This document shows positions 1-7,927 of a DNA stretch of 64,000 nucleotides, piece by piece. The translations under genes and the position numbers were made by a program. Positions within the stretch are counted from its first letter, which is position 1. Every line of letters begins with the position of its first letter. The DNA comes from Arthrobacter sp. efr-133-TYG-118 (GTDB taxonomy: Bacteria > Actinomycetota > Actinomycetes > Actinomycetales > Micrococcaceae): contig NZ_JARVRH010000004.1 in NCBI RefSeq assembly GCF_030209755.1, forward strand, positions 389,866 to 453,865, given 5' to 3'. Below the pieces are notes generated by a model. It saw nothing but the letters and a program-made list of their open reading frames with translations. It ran no database searches and was not told where the DNA came from.

Positions 1-1261
1 ATACGGGGATGCGGTTGAGCGGAGCGGGCACATCTACTGTTTGTTTTCCTGCGTAGCTGTCCCCCGTCCATGCGTCGATCCAGTCGCCGGAAGGAAGGTA
101 GATTGTCCAGGACCTGGTCCCCTCCTGGGTTACCGGCGCAACCAGCAGGTCATCGCCGAGCGTCCATTGCAGCGGGTGGTCCCAGACCTCCTGGTCTTCG
201 GGATAGTCGAAGTAGAGGGGCCGCATGAGTGGGGCGCCGGTGGCTATGGTCTTTCGGGCTTGCTCTGACAAATACGGGATGAGGCGTTCGCGAAGCTCCG
301 TCAGTTCGCGGAATATCGGAATCACGGTTTCGTCGCCGCTTCTTTCCTGGATATTCCATGGCGTGCGGTCACGCGATGGCGTGCGGTGATGGTTGAATTC
401 GGAGTGGTACTGCATGATGGGGACGAACACTGCCGCCGCCGCCGAGCGCAGATACAGTTCGGCAGTCGGCACGTCACCGGAGAACCCCGCAAAGTCCCAG
501 CCCCAGTACACGACGCCACTCGCGGCGGCCGATAGGCCGGCAAACATTGACCAGCGGAATGCATCCCAGGTGGAGTCCTCGTCACCAGCCCAAAAGGCTC
601 CATGGGCCTGGGAGCCAGTGAAACCGGCCCGGCTGAAAGTGACCGGCGCCTTGCCGGCAGACTCAAGCAGATCGCCATAGGCTTTGGCGTACGCAACCGG
701 GAACAAGTTGTTCCCTTCGTCTCCCCTCATCCCATTGAGGTAGTGAAGATCCTCGCCCCAGGCGTGCTCCCCTCCGTCAGTTTTGAATCCGTCGATGCCA
801 AGTTCGTCGACCAAATATCGCCGTTTCTCAGTCCACCAGCGTGCCGCCTCCGGATCGGTCAGGTCCGGCATAAGTCCAAGTGGGAACCACCATCCACGGT
901 TCCGGTATGGCCGCAGACTGCCATCCGGGGCCTCCTCACGAATGAGCCTGCCTTCACGGATTGCGGCCTGGGCGTCGTTCCGTGCCTGACCGTGGGGGTG
1001 CGGTCGCATCTTGATGAGCGGGATCTGCCACAGGACCACGCGAATGTCCCGACCGTGGAGCTCGTCGACCATCGCTTTCGGATCCGGCCAGGCCCCCGCT
1101 TCGGGGAAAGTGAAGTCATTAAGCCGGAGAGGGCCGCCATCGGGACTGGGGTCATAGACGGCGTCACGGAACGCAGTGAAGGTTGCCTCGTCACTCCACG
1201 CCTCAATGACCACGGATCCCACCGGGATTCCAGTTTCACGGTGCAGATCCATCTGCCGCAT
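1..1261 (-). pseudogene. 5'-truncated glycoside hydrolase family 31 (alpha-glucosidase/alpha-xylosidase type), runs off the window start
   Basis: Reading the minus strand from about 1261 gives an uninterrupted frame to the window edge that is clearly a GH31 (beta/alpha)8 catalytic domain. The nucleophile region GFKTDGGE lies near 785-765, the acid/base region WAGDEDSTWDAF follows, and further on come the typical (S)RAGF and PLYFDYP segments. These enzymes retain configuration and release alpha-linked glucose or xylose. The readable homology begins in the middle of the barrel (around the strand GIPVGSVVIE). The roughly 200-250 residue N-terminal beta-sandwich and first barrel elements that GH31 proteins normally carry are absent upstream, where only repeats and a tetR gene lie. 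I therefore read it as a remnant rather than an intact gene; both catalytic acids remain. The 3' end is outside the window. Confidence 0.75.
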
Positions 1262-1326
1262 GAGCGAGGGTGACAGACGCACCACAAGTGAGCGAGCGAG
1301 CGCGAAAAATGCCCCATAAGTGAGCG
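1260..1326. repeat. GTGAGCG repeat pair, 32-bp period
   Basis: GTGAGCG occurs at 1288-1294 and 1320-1326, exactly 32 bp apart, with a degenerate ATGAGCG at 1260-1266. The same motif at the same spacing recurs at 49143 and 49175, and the intervening sequence is also similar (GTGAGCGAGCG at the start, ATAA at the end). It coincides with the point where the GH31 homology stops. Confidence 0.75.
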
Positions 1327-1397
1327 CGGGTCGCCCAAAGCGCTCCAAGAGGGCAGGAGGATCGGGGAGCGTCCCCGAACGCGCTCCCTAAATCGCG

Positions 1398-1946
1398 TCA
1401 GGAGGCGATAAGTCCGTCAGCGACGACCGCGAGCATCGATGCTGCTGCATCGGAGGGAAGTTCGCTGCTGTCCACGACTACAGCCACGCCGCCGACGAGC
1501 CGGCTGATCTGCATTGCATCGACTCCAGGGCGCAAGGCCGAGTCCAACGCTTCGATCACGCGCTGATTGGCCCCCAGATAGGTCTGGCACTTTGCTGCAA
1601 AGGGGGAACCGGGGTCGCCGAGCGCGGCGGTAATCCGTGCGGCGGCGCCCTTGTGTTCTGTCAGCATCGACGCATAGTCGGTCAGCCAACTCAACAACCG
1701 CTCCCGCGCAGGGGCGTCGAGGGTAAGTGCCTGGCTGACTGCGGCGTTGACCTTCTCTGCCCACGCCTCGAGGACCGCGTCGTACAGCGACTCTTTGGTC
1801 GGGAAGTGCCGGTAGAGCGTGCCGGGTCCAACCTCGGCCGCTTTGGCGACTTCGTCCATCGAAACAGCCTCGAAGCCTTTGACCCGGAAGAGTGCACGTG
1901 CAACCTCCACGATCCGGTCGCGGTTGCGTTGAGCGTCAGCGCGCAC
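1398..1946 (-). CDS. TetR family transcriptional regulator
   Basis: The N-terminal helix-turn-helix (about residues 30-55; VAKAAEVGPGTLYRHF) is classical TetR, followed by an all-helical ligand domain; 182 residues is normal for the family. The GTG at 1946 is preferred because AAAGG lies about 6 nt upstream; a TTG at 1961 would add five residues. The gene is divergent from the MFS exporter that starts at 2062, and two GGAG/CTCC inverted repeats lie between them. It is therefore very probably the local repressor of that exporter and of itself, released by an exported compound. The ligand cannot be deduced. Confidence 0.9.
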   Translation of the reverse strand: MRADAQRNRDRIVEVARALFRVKGFEAVSMDEVAKAAEVGPGTLYRHFPTKESLYDAVLEAWAEKVNAAVSQALTLDAPARERLLSWLTDYASMLTEHKGAAARITAALGDPGSPFAAKCQTYLGANQRVIEALDSALRPGVDAMQISRLVGGVAVVVDSSELPSDAAASMLAVVADGLIAS

Positions 1947-1976
1947 AGAAACACCTTTCAATACACCATTGCAAAA

Positions 1977-2017
1977 CGGAGAGTGTCTCCGTATAGTTCT
2001 AAGCGGAGCAACTCTCC
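1977..2017. promoter_or_regulatory. Candidate TetR operators between tetR and the MFS gene
   Basis: CGGAGAGTGTCTCCG (1977-1991) is a perfect palindrome with 6-bp arms. A second, looser GGAG-N5-CTCC element lies at 2005-2017. A TATAGT hexamer (1992-1997) between them could serve as a -10 box, so repressor bound at either element would block transcription. The function is inferred from position and symmetry. Confidence 0.6.
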
Positions 2018-2061
2018 TCTTAGTGTACGTCAGCCCCTTCGGCTAGAACAGGACACCTCCC

Positions 2062-3483
2062 ATGACACCCACAATTGCCACAGGCGCACCCGCCGGGATC
2101 ACCCGGACAAGCGGAAATCCGCGCGGCCGCGCCGGCAGCATTGGCCTCTGGCTGGTCATGCTGGCCCAACTCATGCTTGTCCTTGACGCGACCGTCGTGA
2201 ACGTCGCGCTCCCCCACATCGCCACCGACCTCCACTTCGACCGGGCCGAGCTCAGCTGGGTCCTGAACGGCTACGCCGTCGCCTTCGGCGGCCTCCTGCT
2301 GCTGGGTGGACGGATCGGTGACGTCCTCGGCCGTCGTCGCACCTTCCTGGTGGGCGTCGCAGCCTTCACGCTCTTCTCACTGCTTGGCGGCTTGGCCACC
2401 TCGCCCCTCCTCCTCGTCATCGCACGCGCGCTCCAGGGCCTCGGCGCGGCATTCGCCGCCCCGAGCGTGCTCGCACTGATCACCACCAGCGCAAAGGACG
2501 ACGGCGCGCGGAACCGGGCGCTCGCCCTGTTCTCCGCCATTGCCTCAATGGGCGGCGCGCTCGGACTCATCCTCGGCGGACTGCTCACCGACACCACCAG
2601 CTGGCGGTGGACCCTCTTCATCAACGTGCCGATCGGCGTCGTGGTCCTCATTGCGGTGCCGCGCCTGATCGCGGAAACTCCCCGGCGGCCCGGCCGCTTC
2701 GACATCCTCGGAGCGGTGACCGCGACGGGCGGCGCCGTCGCCATCGTGTGGGGTCTTATTCAAGCGGGCGACGTCGGCTGGTCCAGTCCGCGCACGATCG
2801 GCGGCCTGCTTGTCGGGGCAGCACTGATCGCAGTTCTCGCCGTCACCGAACGGAGGGTGGCCCACCCGCTGCTCCGTCCGCAACTGCTGCGCAGCCCGAG
2901 CCGCCTGGCTGCGCTGGCCGCGATGGCGGCCACCTACGGCGGGATGTTGGCGATGTTCTTCCTGATGGTCCAGTACCTCGAAGACGATCTGCACCTCTCG
3001 CCAATGGTGACCGGCCTGGCGTTCCTGCCGATGCCGCTTAGCATCTTCGCGATGTCGCGGATCGTCCCGCGGCTACTCGAGCGTTTCGGGGCCGTCCGGC
3101 TGGTCATCTTCGGCACCGCCCTTCGCGTCGTCGCCTTCTTGCCGCTGACGCAACTGAACACGGACACCCCGTTCGCCCTCGTTTTGCTTGCACTTCTGGG
3201 CACTGGAATCTCCGCCGGCATGACGTTCATGCCGCTCACGACTCTCGCGCTACGCAACGTCGAACCCGAGCATGCAGGGTCCGCGTCGGGGCTTTTCCAG
3301 ACAATGCAGCAGCTAGGCGGCGCGGTCGGGCTGGCCATCGTGGCTTCGATTTACGCAGCCTTCGCTATCCCCGGCGACTTCCTGACCGGCGGACGGGCCG
3401 GGTTCTGGTCGGCAACCATCCTCTCCGCGCTCGCGCTGGCAGCAGTCCTGGGGTTGGTCTTCAAACCCCGGAACGCGGTATGA
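2062..3483 (+). CDS. MFS drug/solute exporter, DHA2 (14-TMS) type
   Basis: The 473-residue membrane protein has the DHA2 features: LDATVVNVALP in TM1 (residues 41-51) and motif A GGRIGDVLGRRR after TM2 (82-93), with many hydrophobic segments to the C-terminus. Such proteins are proton antiporters exporting drugs, dyes or metabolites across the cytoplasmic membrane. AGGA sits about 10 nt before the ATG. It is divergent from a TetR gene, the standard architecture of an inducible efflux pair. The substrate is unknown. Confidence 0.9.
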   Translation: MTPTIATGAPAGITRTSGNPRGRAGSIGLWLVMLAQLMLVLDATVVNVALPHIATDLHFDRAELSWVLNGYAVAFGGLLLLGGRIGDVLGRRRTFLVGVAAFTLFSLLGGLATSPLLLVIARALQGLGAAFAAPSVLALITTSAKDDGARNRALALFSAIASMGGALGLILGGLLTDTTSWRWTLFINVPIGVVVLIAVPRLIAETPRRPGRFDILGAVTATGGAVAIVWGLIQAGDVGWSSPRTIGGLLVGAALIAVLAVTERRVAHPLLRPQLLRSPSRLAALAAMAATYGGMLAMFFLMVQYLEDDLHLSPMVTGLAFLPMPLSIFAMSRIVPRLLERFGAVRLVIFGTALRVVAFLPLTQLNTDTPFALVLLALLGTGISAGMTFMPLTTLALRNVEPEHAGSASGLFQTMQQLGGAVGLAIVASIYAAFAIPGDFLTGGRAGFWSATILSALALAAVLGLVFKPRNAV

Positions 3484-3494
3484 GGTGTGCGTTT

Positions 3495-3998
3495 TTACAG
3501 GCCGCCTAGGCCCTTGGCATAGGCGGCCTGCCCCACGTGCTGAAGGCAATCGGCAATAGTGCTGACCAACCGCACGCCTAGGGTGACGGGCGGATCCCAG
3601 CGGGTGTCGACGATACGATCAAGGTCCTCGTCGCCGAGAGTTTTCAGGAACGCTACGGTCTGCCGGTGGACGGCGTCGTAATATTCGAACAACAGCTCCG
3701 GCGGGGCCTGAACCGCGTCGACTTTATCGCTCGAGTGGCCGTAGCCGGTGTCCCGTTCGGGCAGCGGCAGGTTGAAGCGGCCGGCAAAGTTCTGCGAAGT
3801 CCACACCTGCTCGACGCCGGCGACGGAGGCGAGCTGCAGGTCTTCCACTCGGCTGAGATGCCAGATCAACCACGCAATCGAGTTTCCGTTCCCTTCGGGC
3901 CGCCGGACCAGGGACTCGTCGTCGACCCCCTCGAGAGTGGCGGCCACGGTGTCACGGATCCGGCCAAAAGCATCCAGCAGCAGTTCGTTGGATTTCAT
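3495..3998 (-). CDS. DinB/DUF664 superfamily protein (putative mycothiol-dependent enzyme)
   Basis: This 167-residue protein has the four-helix-bundle pattern of the DinB/DUF664 family, including WLIWHLSRVEDLQL near residues 43-56 and a C-terminal LVSTIADCLQHVGQAAY segment. The conserved histidines (in WHLSR and LQHVGQ) are the expected metal ligands. In actinobacteria many members are mycothiol-dependent transferases or isomerases. The start is supported by GAAGGG upstream. It lies just downstream of the TfoX-like gene on the same strand (9-nt gap), so the two are probably co-transcribed. The MFS gene ends 11 nt away, convergent. Confidence 0.8.
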   Translation of the reverse strand: MKSNELLLDAFGRIRDTVAATLEGVDDESLVRRPEGNGNSIAWLIWHLSRVEDLQLASVAGVEQVWTSQNFAGRFNLPLPERDTGYGHSSDKVDAVQAPPELLFEYYDAVHRQTVAFLKTLGDEDLDRIVDTRWDPPVTLGVRLVSTIADCLQHVGQAAYAKGLGGL

Positions 3999-4007
3999 CG
4001 CGTCCCT

Positions 4008-4346
4008 TCACTGAGTTCCTCGCTGGGACCTCACGAAGTCCCAGGCCTCATGTGCCAGGGCCAGCCATGACTCTTCATCGTCGGCAATGACGGTGAGCCA
4101 CTCCCTCATTGCACGGCCCTTTCCGGCGTCAAACGGCGCACCAACTCCGGTTCCGATCAACGTCTCGACCCGCTGGTGCGGCAGCTTCACAACAAGCCTG
4201 TCTCCGGAAATCATCGCAAAAATCGAGCCGTGGACCTTCAGCGCGTTCGAACCGAATCCGCGCTGACCCGGTTCTCCCGGCACGCTCACGCCCGGGCTGG
4301 CCCTGAATTCATCGACCAGTACGTTGAAACGCTCCTCCGGCAGCAT
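4008..4346 (-). CDS. TfoX N-terminal/YjbR-like small protein
   Basis: The 112-residue protein has the pattern of the TfoX N-terminal or MmcQ/YjbR fold: FGSNALKVHGSIFAMISGDRLVVKLP in the first half and WLALAHEAWDFVRS at the end. These are small alpha/beta proteins, some linked to DNA handling, with no settled enzymatic activity in actinobacteria. It is the first gene of a likely two-gene operon with the DinB-like protein. It starts about 155 bp from the divergent gene at 4501. Confidence 0.7.
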   Translation of the reverse strand: MLPEERFNVLVDEFRASPGVSVPGEPGQRGFGSNALKVHGSIFAMISGDRLVVKLPHQRVETLIGTGVGAPFDAGKGRAMREWLTVIADDEESWLALAHEAWDFVRSQRGTQ

Positions 4347-4400
4347 GGGAACATCTTCCCGCCCCGGGCGTCGAGGAACAACCGGTAACCGTCAGCGAAG

Positions 4401-4433
4401 TCGCCGGTCGCCGGTCGCCGGTCGCCGGTCGCC
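4401..4433. repeat. 7-bp tandem repeat (TCGCCGG) x4.7
   Basis: TCGCCGG begins at 4401, 4408, 4415 and 4422, followed by a partial TCGCC. It sits in the divergent intergenic region before the gene at 4501. A 7-bp non-coding period makes copy-number slippage likely. Confidence 0.9.
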
Positions 4434-4500
4434 AAACATTATGCGGATCGGCAGGCATAAACTACAAGCAGAACGTCTCTTCCGACGCCGGGGAGCTCAA

Positions 4501-4821
4501 ATGGACACCGAATTCGCTGATGTCATCGGTCATGATGTCACGACGATCATTTGCCTGTGCGGAAACACCGTCAGCAAAGAGGGATTGATTCAGGCCAACT
4601 CTCAGGGGGTCCCTGTTTACGCGGGAGCAAACACAACGGTCCCCACCGGACTAGCCGCGTGGCCCGACGATGAGGACCTCTACACCTTGTGTCCGTCATG
4701 CGGCCGCGTTTACCACGACACCGTCATTGAAGAGACAGGGACCGCGCCCGTTGCCTTCCAGATCGATGTCACCGGCCCGATCGCCGAGGCGATCCGGGTT
4801 CATTGGGAACTCAACACCTGA
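4501..4821 (+). CDS. Small hypothetical protein with possible zinc-ribbon cysteines
   Basis: The 106-residue protein begins at an ATG preceded by GGGGAG. It has two cysteine clusters: CLC around residues 18-20 and CPSCG around 64-68, which could form a zinc ribbon. The rest is acidic, with no membrane segment or signal peptide. I do not recognise a named family. A longer in-frame extension to about 4324 is possible, but it runs through the 7-bp repeat and has no better ribosome binding site. It stands alone between a divergent gene and the DUF222 gene. Confidence 0.65.
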   Translation: MDTEFADVIGHDVTTIICLCGNTVSKEGLIQANSQGVPVYAGANTTVPTGLAAWPDDEDLYTLCPSCGRVYHDTVIEETGTAPVAFQIDVTGPIAEAIRVHWELNT

Positions 4822-4886
4822 TTTTTGAGACGTGTTTTCCTTGTTTCGCTTTTCACGGCGTCGATTGGCAGCGCAGGGGCCTTAAA

Positions 4887-4904
4887 TGTCAGACCCCCGT
4901 GACA
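4887..4904. promoter_or_regulatory. Inverted repeat TGTCA-N8-TGACA before the DUF222/HNH gene
   Basis: Perfect 5-bp arms with a C-rich spacer lie only 10 nt before the ATG at 4915, overlapping the leader and near the ribosome binding site. It could be an operator, or the recognition site of the encoded nuclease; neither is proven. Confidence 0.5.
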
Positions 4905-4914
4905 GGGTTTATTC

Positions 4915-6612
4915 ATGGAAGGCATCGGTCAACTCGTGGCACGTCGGGCAGCCCCACCCGACGTCGGGATCGCGGCGTTGGGACGTCTGTCCCGCCGCCT
5001 GACGCCCGTTCCTGCCTGGCATGCCGGGCAGCAAAGCCCGGCCGCCGTGCCGTCGCGGGCCGCGCTGCCGCCGGGAACAGCCCTTGATCAGGCCCTGGCG
5101 GCGATGGATGCGCTGCGTTCAACGGCCGTCTCCGAGGCCCGCGTGTTCGGTTTCCGTGATGCCGCTGATTTCGCCGGCACGGTCGAAGAGATCTCCCGCA
5201 CGGTGGAGTTTTTGCAGCTCGTCGCAGCCGGGGCCGTGGAACGGACCCGGAGCGAAGCCCATGCGGCACGGCAGTCATCGTCCGTGCCGGGGTGGCGGAC
5301 CGGCTGGACGGAGTCCACGTCCGCGGAAGCCGATACTGCAACCGCCGCGGACGCGAGAACTGAAGCCGATACGGCAGTCGCCGGCCCGGAAGGCTCTGCC
5401 GCCGCATCCAGCCTCACGGCAGCAGCCGGTGTTGCGGCAGCAGCCGAAGCGGTCGACGACGGGTACCGGAACGCGGCCGAATTCCTGCACGCCAGGCTGC
5501 GGATCGGCATCGGCGAGGCGAGACGCCGGCTCACCCTGGCCGCCGGCGTGCTCCCGCAGACCGGGATCGCCGGGCAGGACGTCCCCGCCCGGCACCAGGT
5601 GCTCGCCGCGGCCCTGTCCTCGGCCAACGTGCCGTCCCGTTCGGCCACTCTGATCAGCGTGGCCCTGGACCAGGTACGGCACCTCGCCGACACGGAAACC
5701 GCCCGGCAGATGGAACACTCCCTGACCCACACCGCGGCCCGGAGCGACCCCGATTTCGTCTCCCGGATGGCCAAACGCTGGGTCGATGCCATCGACCAGG
5801 ACGGAACCGAACCCGGCGAGGAAGAACTGCGCCAACGCCAGGGAGCGTTCATCCGCAAACCCCGCCACGGCCTGCACCACCTGGAAATCTTCGCCACCGC
5901 CGAACAATTCGAAACCCTCGCCACCGCCATGAACACCGCCGCCAACCCGCGCCTCCAACCCAACACCAACGCCCCCGGCACCGGCACCAGCACCGGCGCC
6001 GACCTGGACCGCCGCTCCCGGGCCCAGAAACTCCTCGACGGGCTCACCGGCGCCTGCGCCGCGGCCCTGGCCACCGGCGGGCTGCCCGCGAACGGCGGCC
6101 TCCGGCCCCAGGTGATGGTCACCATCGACTACCAAGACCTCCTCGAACGCGTCGACCGCGAACCGCCCACCGGCTCCCGCCCGGGCACGGGCGCGTCCAC
6201 GTTCCAGGGCCCGATCCACCCCTCGGTCATCCGTAAGATCGCCTGCGACGCGGACATCATCCCGGTCCTGCTCGGCAGCGAGGGCCGCGTCCTGGACATC
6301 GGCCGGGCCTCCAGGATCTTCCCGCCCCACATCCGCAAAGCCATCATCGCCCGCGACCAAGGCTGCGCCTTCCCCGACTGCACCATCCCCGCACCCTGGT
6401 GCGAAGCCCACCACATCAGCTACTGGTCCGGCGGCGGCACCACCGGAACCGACAACGGCACGATCCTGTGCAGCCACCACCACCACGTCATCCACAAAGA
6501 ACACTGGACCATCACCACAGACTCCGGCGTGCCATGGTTCACACCCCCGCCCCACGTCGACCCCCGCCAAACACCCAGACGCAACCACCACTTCAGACCC
6601 GCCAGGACATAA
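4915..6612 (+). CDS. DUF222 domain HNH endonuclease (13E12 repeat family)
   Basis: The 565-residue protein has a long DUF222 region (about 60-430) with an Ala-rich low-complexity insertion around 140-175. A C-terminal HNH module follows: CAFPDC (about 482-489), CEAHHI (about 496-501), then a loop and CSHHHHVIH (about 521-529). HNH nucleases cut DNA using one divalent metal. The family is expanded in Arthrobacter, Mycobacterium and other actinobacteria, often in many copies per genome, and is suspected to be mobile. The start follows AGGG at about 8 nt. The tail after the HNH is Pro/His-rich and probably disordered. Confidence 0.88.
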   Translation: MEGIGQLVARRAAPPDVGIAALGRLSRRLTPVPAWHAGQQSPAAVPSRAALPPGTALDQALAAMDALRSTAVSEARVFGFRDAADFAGTVEEISRTVEFLQLVAAGAVERTRSEAHAARQSSSVPGWRTGWTESTSAEADTATAADARTEADTAVAGPEGSAAASSLTAAAGVAAAAEAVDDGYRNAAEFLHARLRIGIGEARRRLTLAAGVLPQTGIAGQDVPARHQVLAAALSSANVPSRSATLISVALDQVRHLADTETARQMEHSLTHTAARSDPDFVSRMAKRWVDAIDQDGTEPGEEELRQRQGAFIRKPRHGLHHLEIFATAEQFETLATAMNTAANPRLQPNTNAPGTGTSTGADLDRRSRAQKLLDGLTGACAAALATGGLPANGGLRPQVMVTIDYQDLLERVDREPPTGSRPGTGASTFQGPIHPSVIRKIACDADIIPVLLGSEGRVLDIGRASRIFPPHIRKAIIARDQGCAFPDCTIPAPWCEAHHISYWSGGGTTGTDNGTILCSHHHHVIHKEHWTITTDSGVPWFTPPPHVDPRQTPRRNHHFRPART

Positions 6613-6643
6613 ACCCACCCAGGATGAAGTCCGTCCAAACCCG

Positions 6644-6673
6644 TTGACATGTGACCAAATGGTCACCTATTCT
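6644..6673 (+). promoter_or_regulatory. Promoter with embedded operator for the ArsR-SRPBCC gene
   Basis: TTGACA at 6644-6649 and TATTCT at 6668-6673 are separated by 18 bp. GTGACCAAATGGTCAC (6651-6666) fills that spacer and is a perfect palindrome with 7-bp arms. The ATG at 6680 starts 6 nt after the -10 box, so the transcript should begin at or within a base or two of the start codon (leaderless). Confidence 0.75.
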
Positions 6674-6679
6674 GAATCC

Positions 6680-7435
6680 ATGGACGCCGTCTTCAAGGCA
6701 CTCTCCGACCCCACCCGCAGGGATCTGCTCGATGAGCTCTTCCGCGAGGACGGGCAGACGCTGAGCGCGCTTGAAGCACGGTTCGACATGACCCGTTTCG
6801 GGATCATGAAGCACCTCAAGATCCTTGAGGAAGCCGGCCTGGTTGTGACCCGCCGTCGTGGTCGCGAAAAGCTCCATTACCTGAATCCGGTACCCATCAG
6901 GCTCGTCCACGACCGCTGGGTGAGCAAATATGCAGAACCATGGGCCGCTGCGTTGAGCGACCTCAAAACCAGATTGGAAAGTCCCGTGGAAAAGATCTTC
7001 GAAATCTATATCAAGACCACGCCGGAGCGGCTTTGGGAAGCCATCACGGACAGCGACACCCGCAGCAAGTACCAGTTCGGCAACACCCACACTGCCGACT
7101 GGACACCGGGTGGGCACTACGAGATGCACAACCCCAAAGCCAACGGAATGGTCCTCGGCGAGGGCGAAAACGTGGAGGTCGATCCCCCGCGCCGGCTCGT
7201 CCAGACCATGCGCGCACTCTGGGGCGAGGACGTCAAGGCCGAAGGCACATCACGTGTCACCTGGGAGATCGAACCCGTCGGCGACTCCTGCCACCTGACC
7301 GTCACCCACAGCGATCTTCGCGAAGGTGGCAACGACCAGATCTACGGCGGTTGGCCGATGATCCTCTCCGGCCTCAAGACCTGGCTGGAGACGGGCGAGG
7401 TACTCACGACCCCGGGTTCATTGATGTATTTGTAA
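6680..7435 (+). CDS. ArsR-type winged helix fused to SRPBCC (AHSA1-like) domain
   Basis: Residues 1-85 form an ArsR winged helix (FKALSDPTRRDLLDEL, then FGIMKHLKILEEAGLV). Residues 105-245 form an SRPBCC/AHSA1-like ligand fold (IYIKTTPERLWEAITD at its start). Such fusions are single-chain sensors in which a hydrophobic-pocket domain is joined to a DNA-binding domain. The start at 6680 is preferred because it matches the conserved beginning of ArsR proteins and lies just after the -10 box. The palindrome in its own promoter suggests autorepression. It is convergent with the GNAT gene. Confidence 0.88.
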   Translation: MDAVFKALSDPTRRDLLDELFREDGQTLSALEARFDMTRFGIMKHLKILEEAGLVVTRRRGREKLHYLNPVPIRLVHDRWVSKYAEPWAAALSDLKTRLESPVEKIFEIYIKTTPERLWEAITDSDTRSKYQFGNTHTADWTPGGHYEMHNPKANGMVLGEGENVEVDPPRRLVQTMRALWGEDVKAEGTSRVTWEIEPVGDSCHLTVTHSDLREGGNDQIYGGWPMILSGLKTWLETGEVLTTPGSLMYL

Positions 7436-7463
7436 GGCTCGACGGCGGCGCCGTCCGCCGCTT

Positions 7464-7817
7464 TCAGGCCCGGGCGGCCGGAGCGAGGGCTGCGTTGAGG
7501 TACTCCAGGTGCGTCAGCGTCGGGGCGGTCGCGTTCGCAGCGTATTCCGGGTGCTTGGTGAGGAACTTCTTGATGAAAGGGCACACCGGCACGATCCCGA
7601 GTCCCTCGCTCACAGTCTCGTCCAAGGCAACTTCGGCGAGCCTGCCCGCCAGCCCTTGTCCGCCGTACTCCTCGTTGATCACGGTGTGGTAGAAAATCCG
7701 CTGCGGGGACCCGCCGTCGTCGTACGCTTTGTACGCGGCCTTCCCGATCACGTGGCCATCAGCGAGCACCTCGAAGCGCTCTCGGTCAACGTTGTGGCGG
7801 AAGGTGGCATCGGTCAT
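7464..7817 (-). CDS. GNAT family N-acetyltransferase
   Basis: This 117-residue minimal GNAT protein has the acetyl-CoA loop EYGGQGLAGRLAE near residues 50-62, preceded by the strand IFYHTVIN. The C-terminal part ends with FIKKFLTKHPEY, resembling the short YjdJ-like GNATs. It would transfer an acetyl group from acetyl-CoA to an unidentified small substrate. It is convergent with the ArsR-SRPBCC gene (28-bp gap). A strong hairpin lies upstream, at the end of the preceding gene. Confidence 0.85.
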   Translation of the reverse strand: MTDATFRHNVDRERFEVLADGHVIGKAAYKAYDDGGSPQRIFYHTVINEEYGGQGLAGRLAEVALDETVSEGLGIVPVCPFIKKFLTKHPEYAANATAPTLTHLEYLNAALAPAARA

Positions 7818-7876
7818 CGCTAGCTCCTCGATTAGGTCCTGTTGACCTACCCTAACCTCGGAGCCGGTGCGCTTTG

Positions 7877-7920
7877 TTCCCAGGTTTCCTCAAAGTCCAA
7901 ACTTGGAGGAAACCTGGGAA
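7877..7920. terminator. Long perfect hairpin, probable terminator
   Basis: The arms at 7877-7891 and 7906-7920 are perfectly complementary over 15 bp with a 14-nt loop. It begins 8 nt after the stop of the minus-strand gene at 7928 and has no T-run, as is common for actinobacterial terminators. Confidence 0.7.
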
Positions 7921-7927
7921 CTGCGGC

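Noticed and set aside
5275..6666. Gly/Val/Asp-rich minus-strand frame opposite the DUF222 gene
   Set aside because: Composition is that of a GC-rich antisense frame, and the HNH motif is on the plus strand.
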